A stretch of DNA of 64,000 nucleotides, from contig CAYNHQ010000004.1 of NCBI GenBank assembly GCA_964397255.1, positions 1 through 64,000 on the forward strand. Direction: 5' to 3'. Within the stretch, counting starts at the first letter, position 1; the number at the start of each line of letters is the position of its first letter. Positions 24,991-34,384 of the stretch are shown here, piece after piece. The notes below the pieces were generated by a model, which saw only the letters and a list, made by a program, of their open reading frames with translations, was not told the origin of the DNA and did not search any database. The translations under genes and the position numbers were made by a program. This DNA is from CAYNHQ01 sp964397255. Lineage in GTDB: Bacteria > Bdellovibrionota_G > JALEGL01 > DATDPG01.

Positions 24991-25668
24991 TCAAACTTCT
25001 TTCGCCACACGAGAGCGTTGAACAAGAAGCTCGGAAGAAAAGACCGCACAAAAGCCTAAGACGAGAGCCACAATGATCAAAAAAGTAGCTTCCTGACTTT
25101 CGCCTGTTTGTTGGGCGGAAAAAATTCCGCTCGCCAGCGTCTGTGTTCGAAAGGGAATGTTCCCCGCGATGGTAATGGTTGCTCCGAACTCGCTGACGGA
25201 TCGAATGAAGCTGAGAATCGCCGCCGCGACCAGTCCACGGGCTGCGAGGGGAATGGATGTCCGGAAGAAGACACGCGCTTTTCCATGTCCAAGCGTTCGG
25301 GCCATGGATTCGAAGCGAGAATCGACCCCCTCAAAAGCGACTTTTGCGGTTCGAACGACGAGAGGAGTTGCTTCCACAATCGCCGCTAGGAGCGCAGCTT
25401 TCCAAGTGAGGAGGATCTGAATGGGGATGCCTAGTAGAGTTCCCCCGAGCGGTCCGTCAAAAGCGATGAGCCGCAGAAGAAGATAACCGACCGCAGTGGG
25501 TGGCAAAACCATCGGAAGGATCACAACGGACGAAAGAAAAAGACTCCATTTTGTTTGCCGCCGGGCGAAGTAGTAGCCCAGGAGAATTCCAGGAACGAAT
25601 ATGAAGGCAGTTGCAAGTGTGGCCACCCTCAGCGTTAAAAGAATGGCGCTGATGTTCGCGTCACTCAC
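24991..25668 (-). CDS. modB: Molybdate ABC transporter permease
   Basis: The 225-residue membrane protein has about five hydrophobic spans and the EAA loop that contacts the ATPase (FESMARTLGHGKARVFFRTSIP). It begins with GTG at 25668, which overlaps the modA stop (GTGA), and ends at the modC start. The family assignment relies on this loop and on the neighbouring modA and modC genes. Confidence 0.88.
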   Translation of the reverse strand: MSDANISAILLTLRVATLATAFIFVPGILLGYYFARRQTKWSLFLSSVVILPMVLPPTAVGYLLLRLIAFDGPLGGTLLGIPIQILLTWKAALLAAIVEATPLVVRTAKVAFEGVDSRFESMARTLGHGKARVFFRTSIPLAARGLVAAAILSFIRSVSEFGATITIAGNIPFRTQTLASGIFSAQQTGESQEATFLIIVALVLGFCAVFSSELLVQRSRVAKEV

Positions 25669-26438
25669 TTGATCGGAAAGAAGCCGCGATCAACAAAAAT
25701 CTTTTTAGCTTCTTTCGAGGCCAAAAAATCGAGGAAAGCGTCGGAATAGGGATTTTTCTTCTCCGTTTTCACCTTGGTCAGAAAGTACTCGATCGGCTTG
25801 GATTGATCAGCCGGAATCTCATAAATGATCTTCACTTTGCTCGAAGTCTTAGCATCGGTTCGATAAACAATTCCCACGACCGTGGGGTCCGCCTCGACAA
25901 CGCTCAAAGCCACACGCACATCGGCACCCGGAGCCACTCGCTCGGATACACGGTCCCAGAGCGTACTTCCGTCCACCTTCACTTTCTCCAGAAAAGCCTT
26001 GGCATATTTCCCTGCGGGAACCGCTTTTGGATCGCCGATGGAGAGAAATCGAAATGGAATCTTGGCAAGATCTTCAGGTTTCACAACGGTCCAATTCGCC
26101 GTTTTGTTGGCAATGATCGCCAATTGGTTCGAGAACAGAACTCGACGATCGACCTTATTCGCTCGGTCGGATTTCTCAATCGCCTCTACCCATTCTTCAT
26201 TGGCCGAAATAAAAAGATCGGCCTGCGCATTTGCATTGATTTGCTGAGCGAGGACATTCGACCCCGCAAAATTGAAACTCACCTCACCTGGATTCTTCCT
26301 CTTGAACTCCGTCGCAGCGTCATTCATCACTTCTTTTAAACTCGCCGCCGCGAAAACAAGTGTTTCACCCTGATTCGTGGCGGCTTTAAGGGGCGATAGA
26401 ACCGAAAGAACCAGCCATAAGAGCGTTAGAATTTTCAT
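25665..26438 (-). CDS. modA: Molybdate-binding periplasmic protein
   Basis: The 257-residue protein has an N-terminal export signal (LTLLWLVLSVLSPLKAA) and the ModA opening LVFAAASLKEVMND in which Ser and Ala contact the oxyanion, FNFAGSNVLAQQI, and VVGIVYRTDAK near the end. It delivers molybdate or tungstate to ModBC. A strong AAGGGGG ribosome site is present just before the ATG. It heads the mod-degQ run; a promoter upstream is not obvious in the 54-base gap after the preceding gene. Confidence 0.9.
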   Translation of the reverse strand: MKILTLLWLVLSVLSPLKAATNQGETLVFAAASLKEVMNDAATEFKRKNPGEVSFNFAGSNVLAQQINANAQADLFISANEEWVEAIEKSDRANKVDRRVLFSNQLAIIANKTANWTVVKPEDLAKIPFRFLSIGDPKAVPAGKYAKAFLEKVKVDGSTLWDRVSERVAPGADVRVALSVVEADPTVVGIVYRTDAKTSSKVKIIYEIPADQSKPIEYFLTKVKTEKKNPYSDAFLDFLASKEAKKIFVDRGFFPIK

Positions 26439-26492
26439 GCCCCCTTATTGCCATCGGATACCGGCTTTCGCAATTAAATCATGCGATGCAAT

Positions 26493-27452
26493 TCACCCGG
26501 GTGAGTCACAGGGTTGAATGGTTTCCGTCACCTGATTGGTTCTGATCCCAAATTCGTCGCAAACATCGCAAATGTTATCACTTGGCCCCTCCGGATCATT
26601 GCAATGTTGTTTGACAGTATGAGTACAGTAATATGATTGAATCGCCGCATTCAGGGTAATTCCGCCTTGAGGCGTTGACCGGAACGACGGAACCAGTGAT
26701 TTTTGTCCATATTCGTAAGTAGGCCAGAAATCGCGAATCTTAGCATGAAAGGATTCCATATCCCTTATCAAAGCCTGTCCTGACCCCATCAGGCAAAATC
26801 CTTTCGCAATATAGTGTGCAAAATAATTGTCCCTGTAATCGAAATCTCCACTATCCATAAGGAGCAATGGCAAAGTAGTGGCTAGACTTTGAGCTACATA
26901 ATCATGCTCCTCCTTTATTTTATGTGTGGGAAGAAGGAGGTAATCGGCCTGACCGGGTGTGCATCGAATCGAAACTTTCATCCTCCGGTGGACATCAAGC
27001 CGTGATCGAACCAAGAGGTTTGTGCTAAGCGAATCTTCAGTATCTGGCGCAATGATTACTGCGTTTGGAATTTCATCCTGTTCACGGTCATGGGAAATGC
27101 TCACGAGTTTGACCTTCAACTTGTCTTGACTACCCTGTCCTGATCGCCTTAAAAATTCCAATTGAATTCGCAAATAGGTCCTTGCTTCCAAGACAACTTG
27201 GCCCACCGAATTCAAAATATCTTCGTTGAGCGCAATAGCGGCTGTGCGCGGAGTAGTAAATGGGAACAGAAGGTCATCTACGAACAGGTCACTTGTACGG
27301 ATGGGATCATTTTCGAACAAATTACTCAGAACATTGTCACCGCTGACCTGGCAAGAAAGCACTTCAATATTTTCATGCGCTTTCACGGGCGTAATCCCCG
27401 CAATGGCAGTAACAGTCAACAAAATCGACAGCGGAAGCTGTTTCAACATCAT
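26493..27452 (-). CDS. Exported Cys-rich protein of unknown function
   Basis: I do not recognise the family. The 319-residue product has a signal peptide (LPLSILLTVTAIAGITPVKA), a mixed middle region, and a C-terminus with clustered Cys and His residues (YYCTHTVKQHC, ICDVCDEFG), which may form disulfides or a metal site. It begins at ATG 27452 after an AAAGGAGC site. It stands alone between the suf operon, in front, and modA, behind, with its own candidate promoter at 27471-27499. Confidence 0.6.
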   Translation of the reverse strand: MMLKQLPLSILLTVTAIAGITPVKAHENIEVLSCQVSGDNVLSNLFENDPIRTSDLFVDDLLFPFTTPRTAAIALNEDILNSVGQVVLEARTYLRIQLEFLRRSGQGSQDKLKVKLVSISHDREQDEIPNAVIIAPDTEDSLSTNLLVRSRLDVHRRMKVSIRCTPGQADYLLLPTHKIKEEHDYVAQSLATTLPLLLMDSGDFDYRDNYFAHYIAKGFCLMGSGQALIRDMESFHAKIRDFWPTYEYGQKSLVPSFRSTPQGGITLNAAIQSYYCTHTVKQHCNDPEGPSDNICDVCDEFGIRTNQVTETIQPCDSPG

Positions 27453-27470
27453 GAGGGCTCCTTTGGCGGG

Positions 27471-27499
27471 AACCTAACGGCGCTAACGCCGCGTGTCAA
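27471..27499 (-). promoter_or_regulatory. Candidate sigma-70 promoter for the Cys-rich exported protein
   Basis: On the minus strand TTGACA (27494-27499) is followed by 17 bases and TAGGTT (27471-27476). The spacer contains a GCGGCGTTAGCGCCG hairpin, which may instead be a weak 3' element of the suf operon. The -10 box is poor. Confidence 0.35.
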
Positions 27500-27500
27500 C

Positions 27501-29219
27501 TTAAATTCCAAGCTGGAGGCGGGCGGCTTCGGACATCATTTCTTTGCCCCAGGGGGGGTCCCAGACGATTTCGACTTTGGCATCTTTCACGCCAGGGACT
27601 GAACGGACTTTTCGATCGACCTCGGCCGGAAGACTTTCCGCTGCCGGACAGTTGGGTGCGGTGAGCGTCATTTTAATCTGAGCCGTACCTGAGGGGTCGA
27701 GATCTACGCCGTACACGAGGCCGAGTTCATAAATATTCACTGGAATTTCAGGATCAAAAATGGTTCGGAGCTGCTCAATAATTTTGTGACGGATGTCTTC
27801 CGGCGAAACTTCTGTTGCGAGTGAAGCCCCCACCATTCCCTTCTTCGCCGAAAAATTCTTCAGACGGTCATAGGTATAAATTCCCGTTCCATGGCCATCG
27901 GACCAGTTGATTCTCACGCCATACCGGCCAATACTTTGAAACGAAAGCGCCGAAATATTCATTGGAATTTGTTCCTCCCGAAGGCGTTTGGCTCCCGTCC
28001 ATTCGTCGACACATTCGGCGCAGGGACAGGCCGCACGAAGATCATGAAATGGGATCTTCGTTTCGCTTCCATCCGCCCATCGAACAATCACATTTTTCTC
28101 ATCCTTCGTGATCTCTTTCGGTGCGACGGTAACAGAAGCATTGAGACGTTGAACGACGCTCACTTGCGCCGCAAGCCCCTTTGCAATCTCATCAAAAGCT
28201 TTGGCCGAAATAGGGCGATCCTTCCCTTCAAGGGTGACAACCGGTTTCCCTTCGTCACCGGAAAGCGCAAGGCGAGGATCAATCGGCACACTACCCAAGT
28301 ATTTCAAATTGAGTTGTTTTGCTGCCTTTTCTCCGCCACCTTTTCGGAAAATATCAGTTGTTTCATCGCAATGAGGACAAACAAAACTACTCATGTTTTC
28401 AATCAGACCCAAAATCGGAACCTGAACTTGATCGAACATCTTAATCCCGCGCATCGTCACATTCACAGCGACTTCTTGGGGTGTGGTGACAACTACCGCG
28501 CCAGTTAGGGGAGCTGACTGTGTGAGTGTCAGCTGAACGTCGCCGGTTCCCGGAGGAAGATCGATCAAGAGATAATCGAGATCTCCCCAAAGAACCTGAC
28601 CCAAAAATTGCTGAATCAGTTTCGTCGCCATCGGTCCTCGCCAAATGACCGGCGTATCAGCATCCGTGAGAAGCCCCATCGACATGAACTTGATTCCGTA
28701 TTTTTCAAACGGGAGAATCTTTCCGTCTTTGCCATCGGGTTGTCCTACGCCAGCAAGCATTTTTGGAACCGAAGGACCATAGACATCGGCGTCCATGAGA
28801 CCCACAGATGCTCCCGTTCGAGCGAGGGCGAGAGCGAGGTTGACAGAAACAGTTGATTTTCCCACACCCCCCTTGCCACTGGAAATCGCGATGATGTTTT
28901 TTACTCCTTTGAGGCCATCTAGAGCATTCGTCGGGACAGATGTCCGGACATTGGATGTCATCGTCACATTCACCTGTTTGACACCGGGCAGAGCTTTCAC
29001 AGCTGCGATGGCTTCAGCTTCTAATTTTTCTTTCACAGGACAGGCCGGAGTCGTCAGTTCAATGTTGAACGCAACAACTCCTTCACAGGCTCGAATATTT
29101 TTGACAAACCCGAGCTGGACAATGCTTTCCTTAAGATCAGGGTCTTTGACGGAACGGAGAGCGGCAAGGATCATCTCTTCTGTGATTTCGTTTTGTTCTT
29201 TCTTTCGTCCAAACATCAT
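27501..29219 (-). CDS. Multidomain Mrp/NBP35-type Fe-S carrier ATPase with two MIP18 (DUF59) domains and DUF971
   Basis: The 572-residue protein has, in order, an N-terminal MIP18/DUF59 domain (ITEEMILAALRSVKDPDLK... with TPACPVKEKLE), a P-loop Mrp ATPase (SSGKGGVGKST near 117-127, CPHCDETTDIF with the CxxC Fe-S ligand pair), a DUF971 domain (IVRWADGSE..., LRAACPCAECVDEW), and a second MIP18 domain (IIEQLRTIFDPEIPVNIYELGLVYG, TAPNCPAAESLP). Ordinary Mrp has only the first two. It ends the suf operon, adjacent to sufU with no gap, so it likely takes clusters from the SUF machinery to targets. Confidence 0.85.
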   Translation of the reverse strand: MMFGRKKEQNEITEEMILAALRSVKDPDLKESIVQLGFVKNIRACEGVVAFNIELTTPACPVKEKLEAEAIAAVKALPGVKQVNVTMTSNVRTSVPTNALDGLKGVKNIIAISSGKGGVGKSTVSVNLALALARTGASVGLMDADVYGPSVPKMLAGVGQPDGKDGKILPFEKYGIKFMSMGLLTDADTPVIWRGPMATKLIQQFLGQVLWGDLDYLLIDLPPGTGDVQLTLTQSAPLTGAVVVTTPQEVAVNVTMRGIKMFDQVQVPILGLIENMSSFVCPHCDETTDIFRKGGGEKAAKQLNLKYLGSVPIDPRLALSGDEGKPVVTLEGKDRPISAKAFDEIAKGLAAQVSVVQRLNASVTVAPKEITKDEKNVIVRWADGSETKIPFHDLRAACPCAECVDEWTGAKRLREEQIPMNISALSFQSIGRYGVRINWSDGHGTGIYTYDRLKNFSAKKGMVGASLATEVSPEDIRHKIIEQLRTIFDPEIPVNIYELGLVYGVDLDPSGTAQIKMTLTAPNCPAAESLPAEVDRKVRSVPGVKDAKVEIVWDPPWGKEMMSEAARLQLGI

Positions 29220-29666
29220 TTACTCCGTCGTCACCGAATCTTTTTTCTCTTCGATCGCCGCGTGAAGCGTATGCCAGGCGAGGGTGGCGCATTTCACTCG
29301 CATGGGAAATTCACGAACGCCTGAAAAGACCTGAAGCTTCCCGAGTGAATCTGCATCTTTTGGATGATCTTCCGTTACCAGTTGGTGGAAGTCATGAAAG
29401 AGTCTTTCCACTTCATCCATCGATTTTCCCTTCACGCTTTCCGTCATCATGGAGACGGAAGCTGTGGAGATAGCGCAGCCGGAACCTTCAAATCCAACGT
29501 CCATAATTTTTCCATCTTTTAACTGAAGATAGACGGTGACTTTGTCGCCGCAGAGAGGGTTGTGTCCATGGGCTTCCCGATTCGAGCCGGCAGGTTTCCG
29601 CCGGTTCCGGGGTTGCTTGTTGTGATCCAAAATCACTTCTTGATATAGATCGCGAAGTTCCGACAT
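29220..29666 (-). CDS. sufU: SufU-type Fe-S cluster assembly protein
   Basis: The 148-residue protein has the three conserved Cys of the SufU/IscU family: PLCGDKV, GSGCAIS and VKCATLAW. The spacing and the short insert before the last Cys match SufU, the zinc-containing sulfur acceptor for SufS found mainly in Gram-positive and some other bacteria. ATG 29666 overlaps the sufS stop by one base (TGATG), and the frame extends upstream only inside sufS. It is followed immediately by the Mrp-like gene. Confidence 0.9.
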   Translation of the reverse strand: MSELRDLYQEVILDHNKQPRNRRKPAGSNREAHGHNPLCGDKVTVYLQLKDGKIMDVGFEGSGCAISTASVSMMTESVKGKSMDEVERLFHDFHQLVTEDHPKDADSLGKLQVFSGVREFPMRVKCATLAWHTLHAAIEEKKDSVTTE

Positions 29667-30868
29667 CAGCCGAACACCTTTCGAACGTGCGTTAGGCCAT
29701 CGATCAAAGCATCGATTTCCTCTCGTGTGTTGTAAATGGCGAATGATGCTCGCGTCGTGGCGGGAATGTGGAAATGATCCATCACCGGTTGAGCGCAATG
29801 ATGTCCCGCACGAACGGCGATGCCTTGCTGGTCAAGAATCGTTCCGACATCATGCGGATGGATATTTCCGAGGACAAATGAAATTACCGCCGCCTTTTCC
29901 TTTGATGTTCCAATGATTCGAAGATCGGGAACCGTGGAGAGTCGCTCCGTTGCATAGTGAAGAAGTTCTTTTTCATGTTTGGCAATTTGATCGATGCCAA
30001 TTTTCTCAATGAATTCGATGGCGGCCTTAAGGCCATACACGCCGGCGATATTCGGTGTTCCCGCCTCAAATCGTTGAGGCGGCTTTTGGTATTCGGTTTT
30101 TTTAAATGTAACCGATGTGATCATGTCTCCCCCACCTTGGTAGGGAGTCATTTTCTCCAGAAGTTCGTATTTTCCATAGAGCGCGCTTATTCCTGTCGGG
30201 CCGTAAATTTTATGTCCCGAAAAAACATAAAAATCGCAATCAAGCTCTTTCACATTTACACGCATGTGGGGAACACCCTGGGCGCCATCGATGAGAACCT
30301 TCGCCCCTCGTTCATGTGCGAGGGAAATAATTTCGCGTATCGGATTGATCGTTCCCAATGCATTCGAGACATGTGAGATCGCAATGAAGCGAGTTTTCTC
30401 CGTGAGACTCTTCTTTACGTCGTTGATTTGAAGGGTTCCCTCGTCCGTCATTGGAATTACGCGAAGTGTGGCGCCTGTCTGTTCGGTAACAAGCTGCCAG
30501 GGAACGATGTTGGAATGATGTTCCATTTCAGAAATGAGAATTTCATCTCCCGGCTTCAGAATGGATCGGACATAAGTGTGAGCGACGAGATTGATTCCGT
30601 CCGTTGTCCCCCGTGTATAAACGATTTCTTCGACACGAGAAGCTCCAATCCATTTCCGAACGGTTTCTCGCGTGTCTTCGTAGACTTTTGTGGCCCGCTG
30701 GCTGAGCGCATGAACGCCGCGGTGAATATTCGCACAATCTTCCTCATAAAATCGCGTGATCGCCGAAATGACCGACTTTGGTTTCTGTGTCGTGGCGGCG
30801 TTATCAAGATAGACGAGTTTCTTTCCGTTGATTTTTTGGGAAAGAATGGGGAATTCATCTCGAATCAT
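29666..30868 (-). CDS. sufS: Cysteine desulfurase SufS
   Basis: PLP enzyme of 400 residues that takes sulfur from cysteine for cluster assembly. It has the Lys motif FSGHKIYGPTG and the persulfide-forming Cys in RAGHHCAQP, in the loop typical of group II desulfurases, and the EMEHHSNIVPWQ substrate segment. ATG 30868 overlaps the sufD stop by four bases (ATGA); longer readings run back into sufD and are rejected. With SufU downstream, the pair supplies sulfur to SufBCD. Confidence 0.93.
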   Translation of the reverse strand: MIRDEFPILSQKINGKKLVYLDNAATTQKPKSVISAITRFYEEDCANIHRGVHALSQRATKVYEDTRETVRKWIGASRVEEIVYTRGTTDGINLVAHTYVRSILKPGDEILISEMEHHSNIVPWQLVTEQTGATLRVIPMTDEGTLQINDVKKSLTEKTRFIAISHVSNALGTINPIREIISLAHERGAKVLIDGAQGVPHMRVNVKELDCDFYVFSGHKIYGPTGISALYGKYELLEKMTPYQGGGDMITSVTFKKTEYQKPPQRFEAGTPNIAGVYGLKAAIEFIEKIGIDQIAKHEKELLHYATERLSTVPDLRIIGTSKEKAAVISFVLGNIHPHDVGTILDQQGIAVRAGHHCAQPVMDHFHIPATTRASFAIYNTREEIDALIDGLTHVRKVFG

Positions 30869-32148
30869 GAGACGAACCTTCCGGAAAGAAGATGTTCCAG
30901 GTGAAAACGTATCGGGGCAACGGATGTCGCTTCGATCATTTCGCTCACGAACGAATGAATGAGTAGGTTCTGTGCCTCTTTCTCTCCGATTCCCCGCGAA
31001 CGAAGATAAAAAAGGGCATTCTCGTCGAGCTTTCCGATCGTCGCGCCATGCGAGCATTTGACGTCGTCGGCGTTGATTTCAAGCTGCGGTGTAGAGTCAG
31101 CGAGCGCTTTTTCGGAAAGAATCAAATTGTTGTTGGTTTGGCGCGCGTCACTTTTTTGGGCATCGGGTCGGACGGTGATTTTCCCCAAGAAAACTCCCCG
31201 CGCCTCGCCGGCGAGGACTCCTTTATAAAGCTCGCGGCTGGAACAATGGGGGCGGCTATGGTCGATGAATGTCCGGTGGTCAATATGCTGATGATCGACC
31301 GGCACGTAAAGACCATTGAGCGTGCATTCACTCCCTTCCGCATTGAGAAGCGTGTTGATTTCATTTCGAACCAACTTTCCGCCGATCGAAAACGAGTGCG
31401 AACGATAATGGCTGGACCGGTCCTGCTCGATATCAGTTGTTGAAATATGAAAAGCGTTGGATCCCTCCAACTCCAAACGAATATGCTCCAATTGCGCGTG
31501 CGGCTCAGTAACAACTTCGGTCAGTGCATTGGTGAAATAGGGTTCATCTGTTCCCGCATAAACTTCAATGATCGTCGCCTGTGATTCTCGGCCGGCGACA
31601 ATGAGAGTTCGGGGCGCAGAGAAGTGAGCCTCCTTCCCAGGCGATGAAAAATAAACGACATAAATTGGAGCCTCGAGAACCGCCTTTGGCGCAATTGAAA
31701 TAAGTGCTCCATCTTTTGCGAAGGCAGTGTTGAGTGAAGCGAAGGGACGTTTTCCCAGGGCCACCTGTCCAAGATGCCTTTCCAATTTGTCACGCAATTC
31801 TTCTGAAGCGGATCGGAAAGTGGAAATATCAAGCCCTTTGGGAAGCGTGGCCTTTCCGGCAGGCGTGAAGTTTCCATTGATAAAGACGATGGAGGGAGAG
31901 TTCTCCCATCCCGCGGGAAGAAAGGAGCGGTCATCCAAGTTTTTCGGCGAGCCATTCTCGAACGAAATTCTTGTTTTCGTGAGAGCCGAAAGGTCGGTAT
32001 TTCTCCACTCTTCCCAGCGCGGGGTGGGAAGACCCAGGGCCGCGAATTCATCGATCGCCTTTTTCCGCATTTCGCCCCAGCGGGCCGTTTCGGCCGGGCC
32101 GAATGTCGGCTTTGTTCGGGCAAATTCTTGAAGAAAAAGTTCTTTCAT
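30865..32148 (-). CDS. sufD: SufD, scaffold subunit of SufBCD
   Basis: The 427-residue protein has the SufB/D beta-helix core with LNAEGSECTLNGLYV, DHQHIDHRTFIDH, EARGVFLGKITV and the conserved end (CSHGATIGKLDENALFYLRSRGI). It lacks the Cys-rich features of SufB, so SufD is the better name. It overlaps sufS and lies two bases after sufC. It partners SufB and SufC to build or move Fe-S clusters. Confidence 0.92.
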   Translation of the reverse strand: MKELFLQEFARTKPTFGPAETARWGEMRKKAIDEFAALGLPTPRWEEWRNTDLSALTKTRISFENGSPKNLDDRSFLPAGWENSPSIVFINGNFTPAGKATLPKGLDISTFRSASEELRDKLERHLGQVALGKRPFASLNTAFAKDGALISIAPKAVLEAPIYVVYFSSPGKEAHFSAPRTLIVAGRESQATIIEVYAGTDEPYFTNALTEVVTEPHAQLEHIRLELEGSNAFHISTTDIEQDRSSHYRSHSFSIGGKLVRNEINTLLNAEGSECTLNGLYVPVDHQHIDHRTFIDHSRPHCSSRELYKGVLAGEARGVFLGKITVRPDAQKSDARQTNNNLILSEKALADSTPQLEINADDVKCSHGATIGKLDENALFYLRSRGIGEKEAQNLLIHSFVSEMIEATSVAPIRFHLEHLLSGRFVS

Positions 32149-32150
32149 CT

Positions 32151-32909
32151 TCAGGCTCCCGCGTGGGCCTCCTTTTCAATCCAACCATACCCTCGTTCTT
32201 CCAGTTCAAGGGCCAGGCTCTTTTCGCCCGACTTCACAATTTTCCCCTGATAGAGAACATGAACGACGTCGGGAACGATGTAGTCGAGGAGTCGCTGATA
32301 ATGTGTGACGACGATCATCGAACGCTGGGGGTTTCGAAGCGCGTTCACTCCTGATGCGACCACTCGAAGGGCGTCGATGTCCAGACCTGAATCCGTTTCA
32401 TCTAGAATTGCCAGCGCCGGGTCAAGAACTGCCATTTGGAGAATTTCATTCCGCTTCTTTTCGCCCCCAGAGAAGCCTTCGTTGAGCGCGCGGTTAAGGA
32501 GGTCTTTGTCCAGAGCGACGAGCTTGGCTTTTTCTTTGAGAAGTGTCAGAAAATCCATCGCGTCAAGCTCGGGTTGGCCCCGATGTTTTCGAACGGCGTT
32601 GACAGCGGCCTTTAAGAAATTGGTGTTGCTGACGCCGGGAATTTCGACCGGATATTGAAAAGCGAGAAAAATTCCTTCGCGGGCCCGTTCTTCGGGAGGA
32701 AGGGAAAGCAGATTTTTTCCCTTATATGTCACCGACCCCTGGGTGATTTCATACGAGTTTCTCCCCGCGAGAACTTGCGCAAGCGTGCTCTTTCCCGATC
32801 CGTTAGGACCCATGATGGCATGGACTTCTCCCGCTTTGACCTCGAGGTTGATCCCTTTGAGAATCTCTTTTCCTTCGACGCGCGCATGCAAATTTTTGAT
32901 CGTTAACAT
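32151..32909 (-). CDS. sufC: SufC ATPase of the Fe-S assembly complex
   Basis: The 252-residue ABC ATPase has Walker A GPNGSGKSTL, the family-specific EGFSGGEKKRNEIL signature, and Walker B LAILDETDSGLDIDAL. It is cytosolic and works with SufB and SufD, not with a membrane permease. It lies between sufB and sufD as in most suf operons. Confidence 0.93.
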   Translation of the reverse strand: MLTIKNLHARVEGKEILKGINLEVKAGEVHAIMGPNGSGKSTLAQVLAGRNSYEITQGSVTYKGKNLLSLPPEERAREGIFLAFQYPVEIPGVSNTNFLKAAVNAVRKHRGQPELDAMDFLTLLKEKAKLVALDKDLLNRALNEGFSGGEKKRNEILQMAVLDPALAILDETDSGLDIDALRVVASGVNALRNPQRSMIVVTHYQRLLDYIVPDVVHVLYQGKIVKSGEKSLALELEERGYGWIEKEAHAGA

Positions 32910-32925
32910 CCGAATCCCTTCCTAA

Positions 32926-34374
32926 TTAACCGACACTGCCCTCGAGGCTCACTTGCAACAGCTTTTGTGCCTCAACCGCAAACTCCATCGGAAGCTCGCG
33001 AAAGACTTCTTTGCAAAATCCATTGACGATCATGTTGACGGCATCCTCTTGTGAGAGCCCCCGCTGCTGGCAGTAAAAAAGCTGGTCTTCGCCGATTTTG
33101 GATGTCGTCGCTTCATGTTCAATTTGCGCTGAAGAATTTTTTACGTCGATGTAGGGAAATGTATGAGCGCCGCACTTGTTCCCCATCAGGAGCGAATCGC
33201 ACTGCGAATAATTTCGCGCACCCTGTGCGCCTCCCAAAATTTTTACCAAACCTCGATACGTATTTTGCCCGTGACCGGCGGAAATTCCTTTGGAAACAAT
33301 CGTGCTTTTCGTGTTCTTGCCGATGTGAATCATTTTGGTGCCTGTGTCGGCTTGCTGATAGTTGTTCGTCACGGCGACGGAATAAAATTCGCCGACAGAA
33401 TTTTCTCCCTGGAGTATGCAGCTCGGATATTTCCATGTGATCGCCGATCCGGTTTCGACTTGCGTCCAAGAAATATGGGAATTCACTCCCGCACATTTCC
33501 CGCGTTTCGTGACGAAATTATAAATTCCGCCCTTGCCGTCTTTGTCACCGGGATACCAATTTTGAACCGTCGAATATTTAATGCGAGCGTTGTCGAGGGC
33601 AACCAATTCCACGACCGCCGCATGAAGTTGGTTTTCGTCCCGCTTGGGCGCCGTGCAGCCTTCGAGGTAGCTCACATACGAACCCTCTTCGGCTATGATG
33701 AGGGTCCGTTCAAATTGTCCCGTGTCGCTGGCGTTAATTCGGAAATAAGTCGATAGCTCCATCGGGCAGCGAACCCCTTTGGGTATGTAGACGAACGACC
33801 CATCAGAAAAGACCGCCGAATTGAGCGTGGCGAAAAAATTATCGGTGTAGGGAACGACCGAACCGAGATATTTTTTGACCAACTCGGGATGGTTTTTCAC
33901 GGCTTCCGAAAAGGAACAGAAAATAATCCCGAGTTCGGCGAGTTTTTCTTTAAATGTCGTCGCAACAGAGACCGAGTCGAAGACCGCGTCGACGGCAACG
34001 CCGGCAAGCGCCTCGCGCTCTTTGAGAGGAATTCCGAGCTTTTCAAATGTTTTTAGAAGTTCAGGATCGACTTCATCCAGGCTCTTCGGCGCATCTTTTT
34101 TCGATTTCGGCGCGGCATAATAGATGATGTCTTGATAATCGATCGCCGGGTAATGAACGTTCTGCCATGTGGGCTCCTTCATCGTCTGCCAATGGCGAAA
34201 GGCTTTGAGCCTCCAATCGAGCATAAAGGAGGGTTCTCCTTTTTTTTCCGAAATCATCCGAACGATATCTTCGTTCAACCCACGGGGAATCGTATCGGCG
34301 TCGATATCGGTGACAAACCCATACTTGTATTTCTTCTGGGTGAGTTCGTTCAGTGTGTCGGTCTCTGTAGCCAT
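32926..34374 (-). CDS. sufB: SufB, Fe-S scaffold protein
   Basis: The 482-residue protein has the SufB N-terminal segment ISEKKGEPSFMLDWRLKA, VRCPMELSTYFRINA, the conserved SYLEGCTAP, SHISWTQVETGSAITWKYPS, and the end TSKIGEDQLFYCQQRGLS. ATG 34374 has GGAGAG just upstream; an in-frame ATG at 34422 would add 16 Lys/Arg-rich residues and is unlikely. It forms the central scaffold with SufC/SufD. It is 10 bases downstream of an orphan nuoB gene. Confidence 0.93.
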   Translation of the reverse strand: MATETDTLNELTQKKYKYGFVTDIDADTIPRGLNEDIVRMISEKKGEPSFMLDWRLKAFRHWQTMKEPTWQNVHYPAIDYQDIIYYAAPKSKKDAPKSLDEVDPELLKTFEKLGIPLKEREALAGVAVDAVFDSVSVATTFKEKLAELGIIFCSFSEAVKNHPELVKKYLGSVVPYTDNFFATLNSAVFSDGSFVYIPKGVRCPMELSTYFRINASDTGQFERTLIIAEEGSYVSYLEGCTAPKRDENQLHAAVVELVALDNARIKYSTVQNWYPGDKDGKGGIYNFVTKRGKCAGVNSHISWTQVETGSAITWKYPSCILQGENSVGEFYSVAVTNNYQQADTGTKMIHIGKNTKSTIVSKGISAGHGQNTYRGLVKILGGAQGARNYSQCDSLLMGNKCGAHTFPYIDVKNSSAQIEHEATTSKIGEDQLFYCQQRGLSQEDAVNMIVNGFCKEVFRELPMEFAVEAQKLLQVSLEGSVG

Positions 34375-34384
34375 CGCTCTCCGT

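Noticed and set aside
27891..28508. Plus-strand reading of 205 codons inside the Mrp-like gene
   Set aside because: Antisense to the conserved ATPase; low-complexity composition and no start signal.
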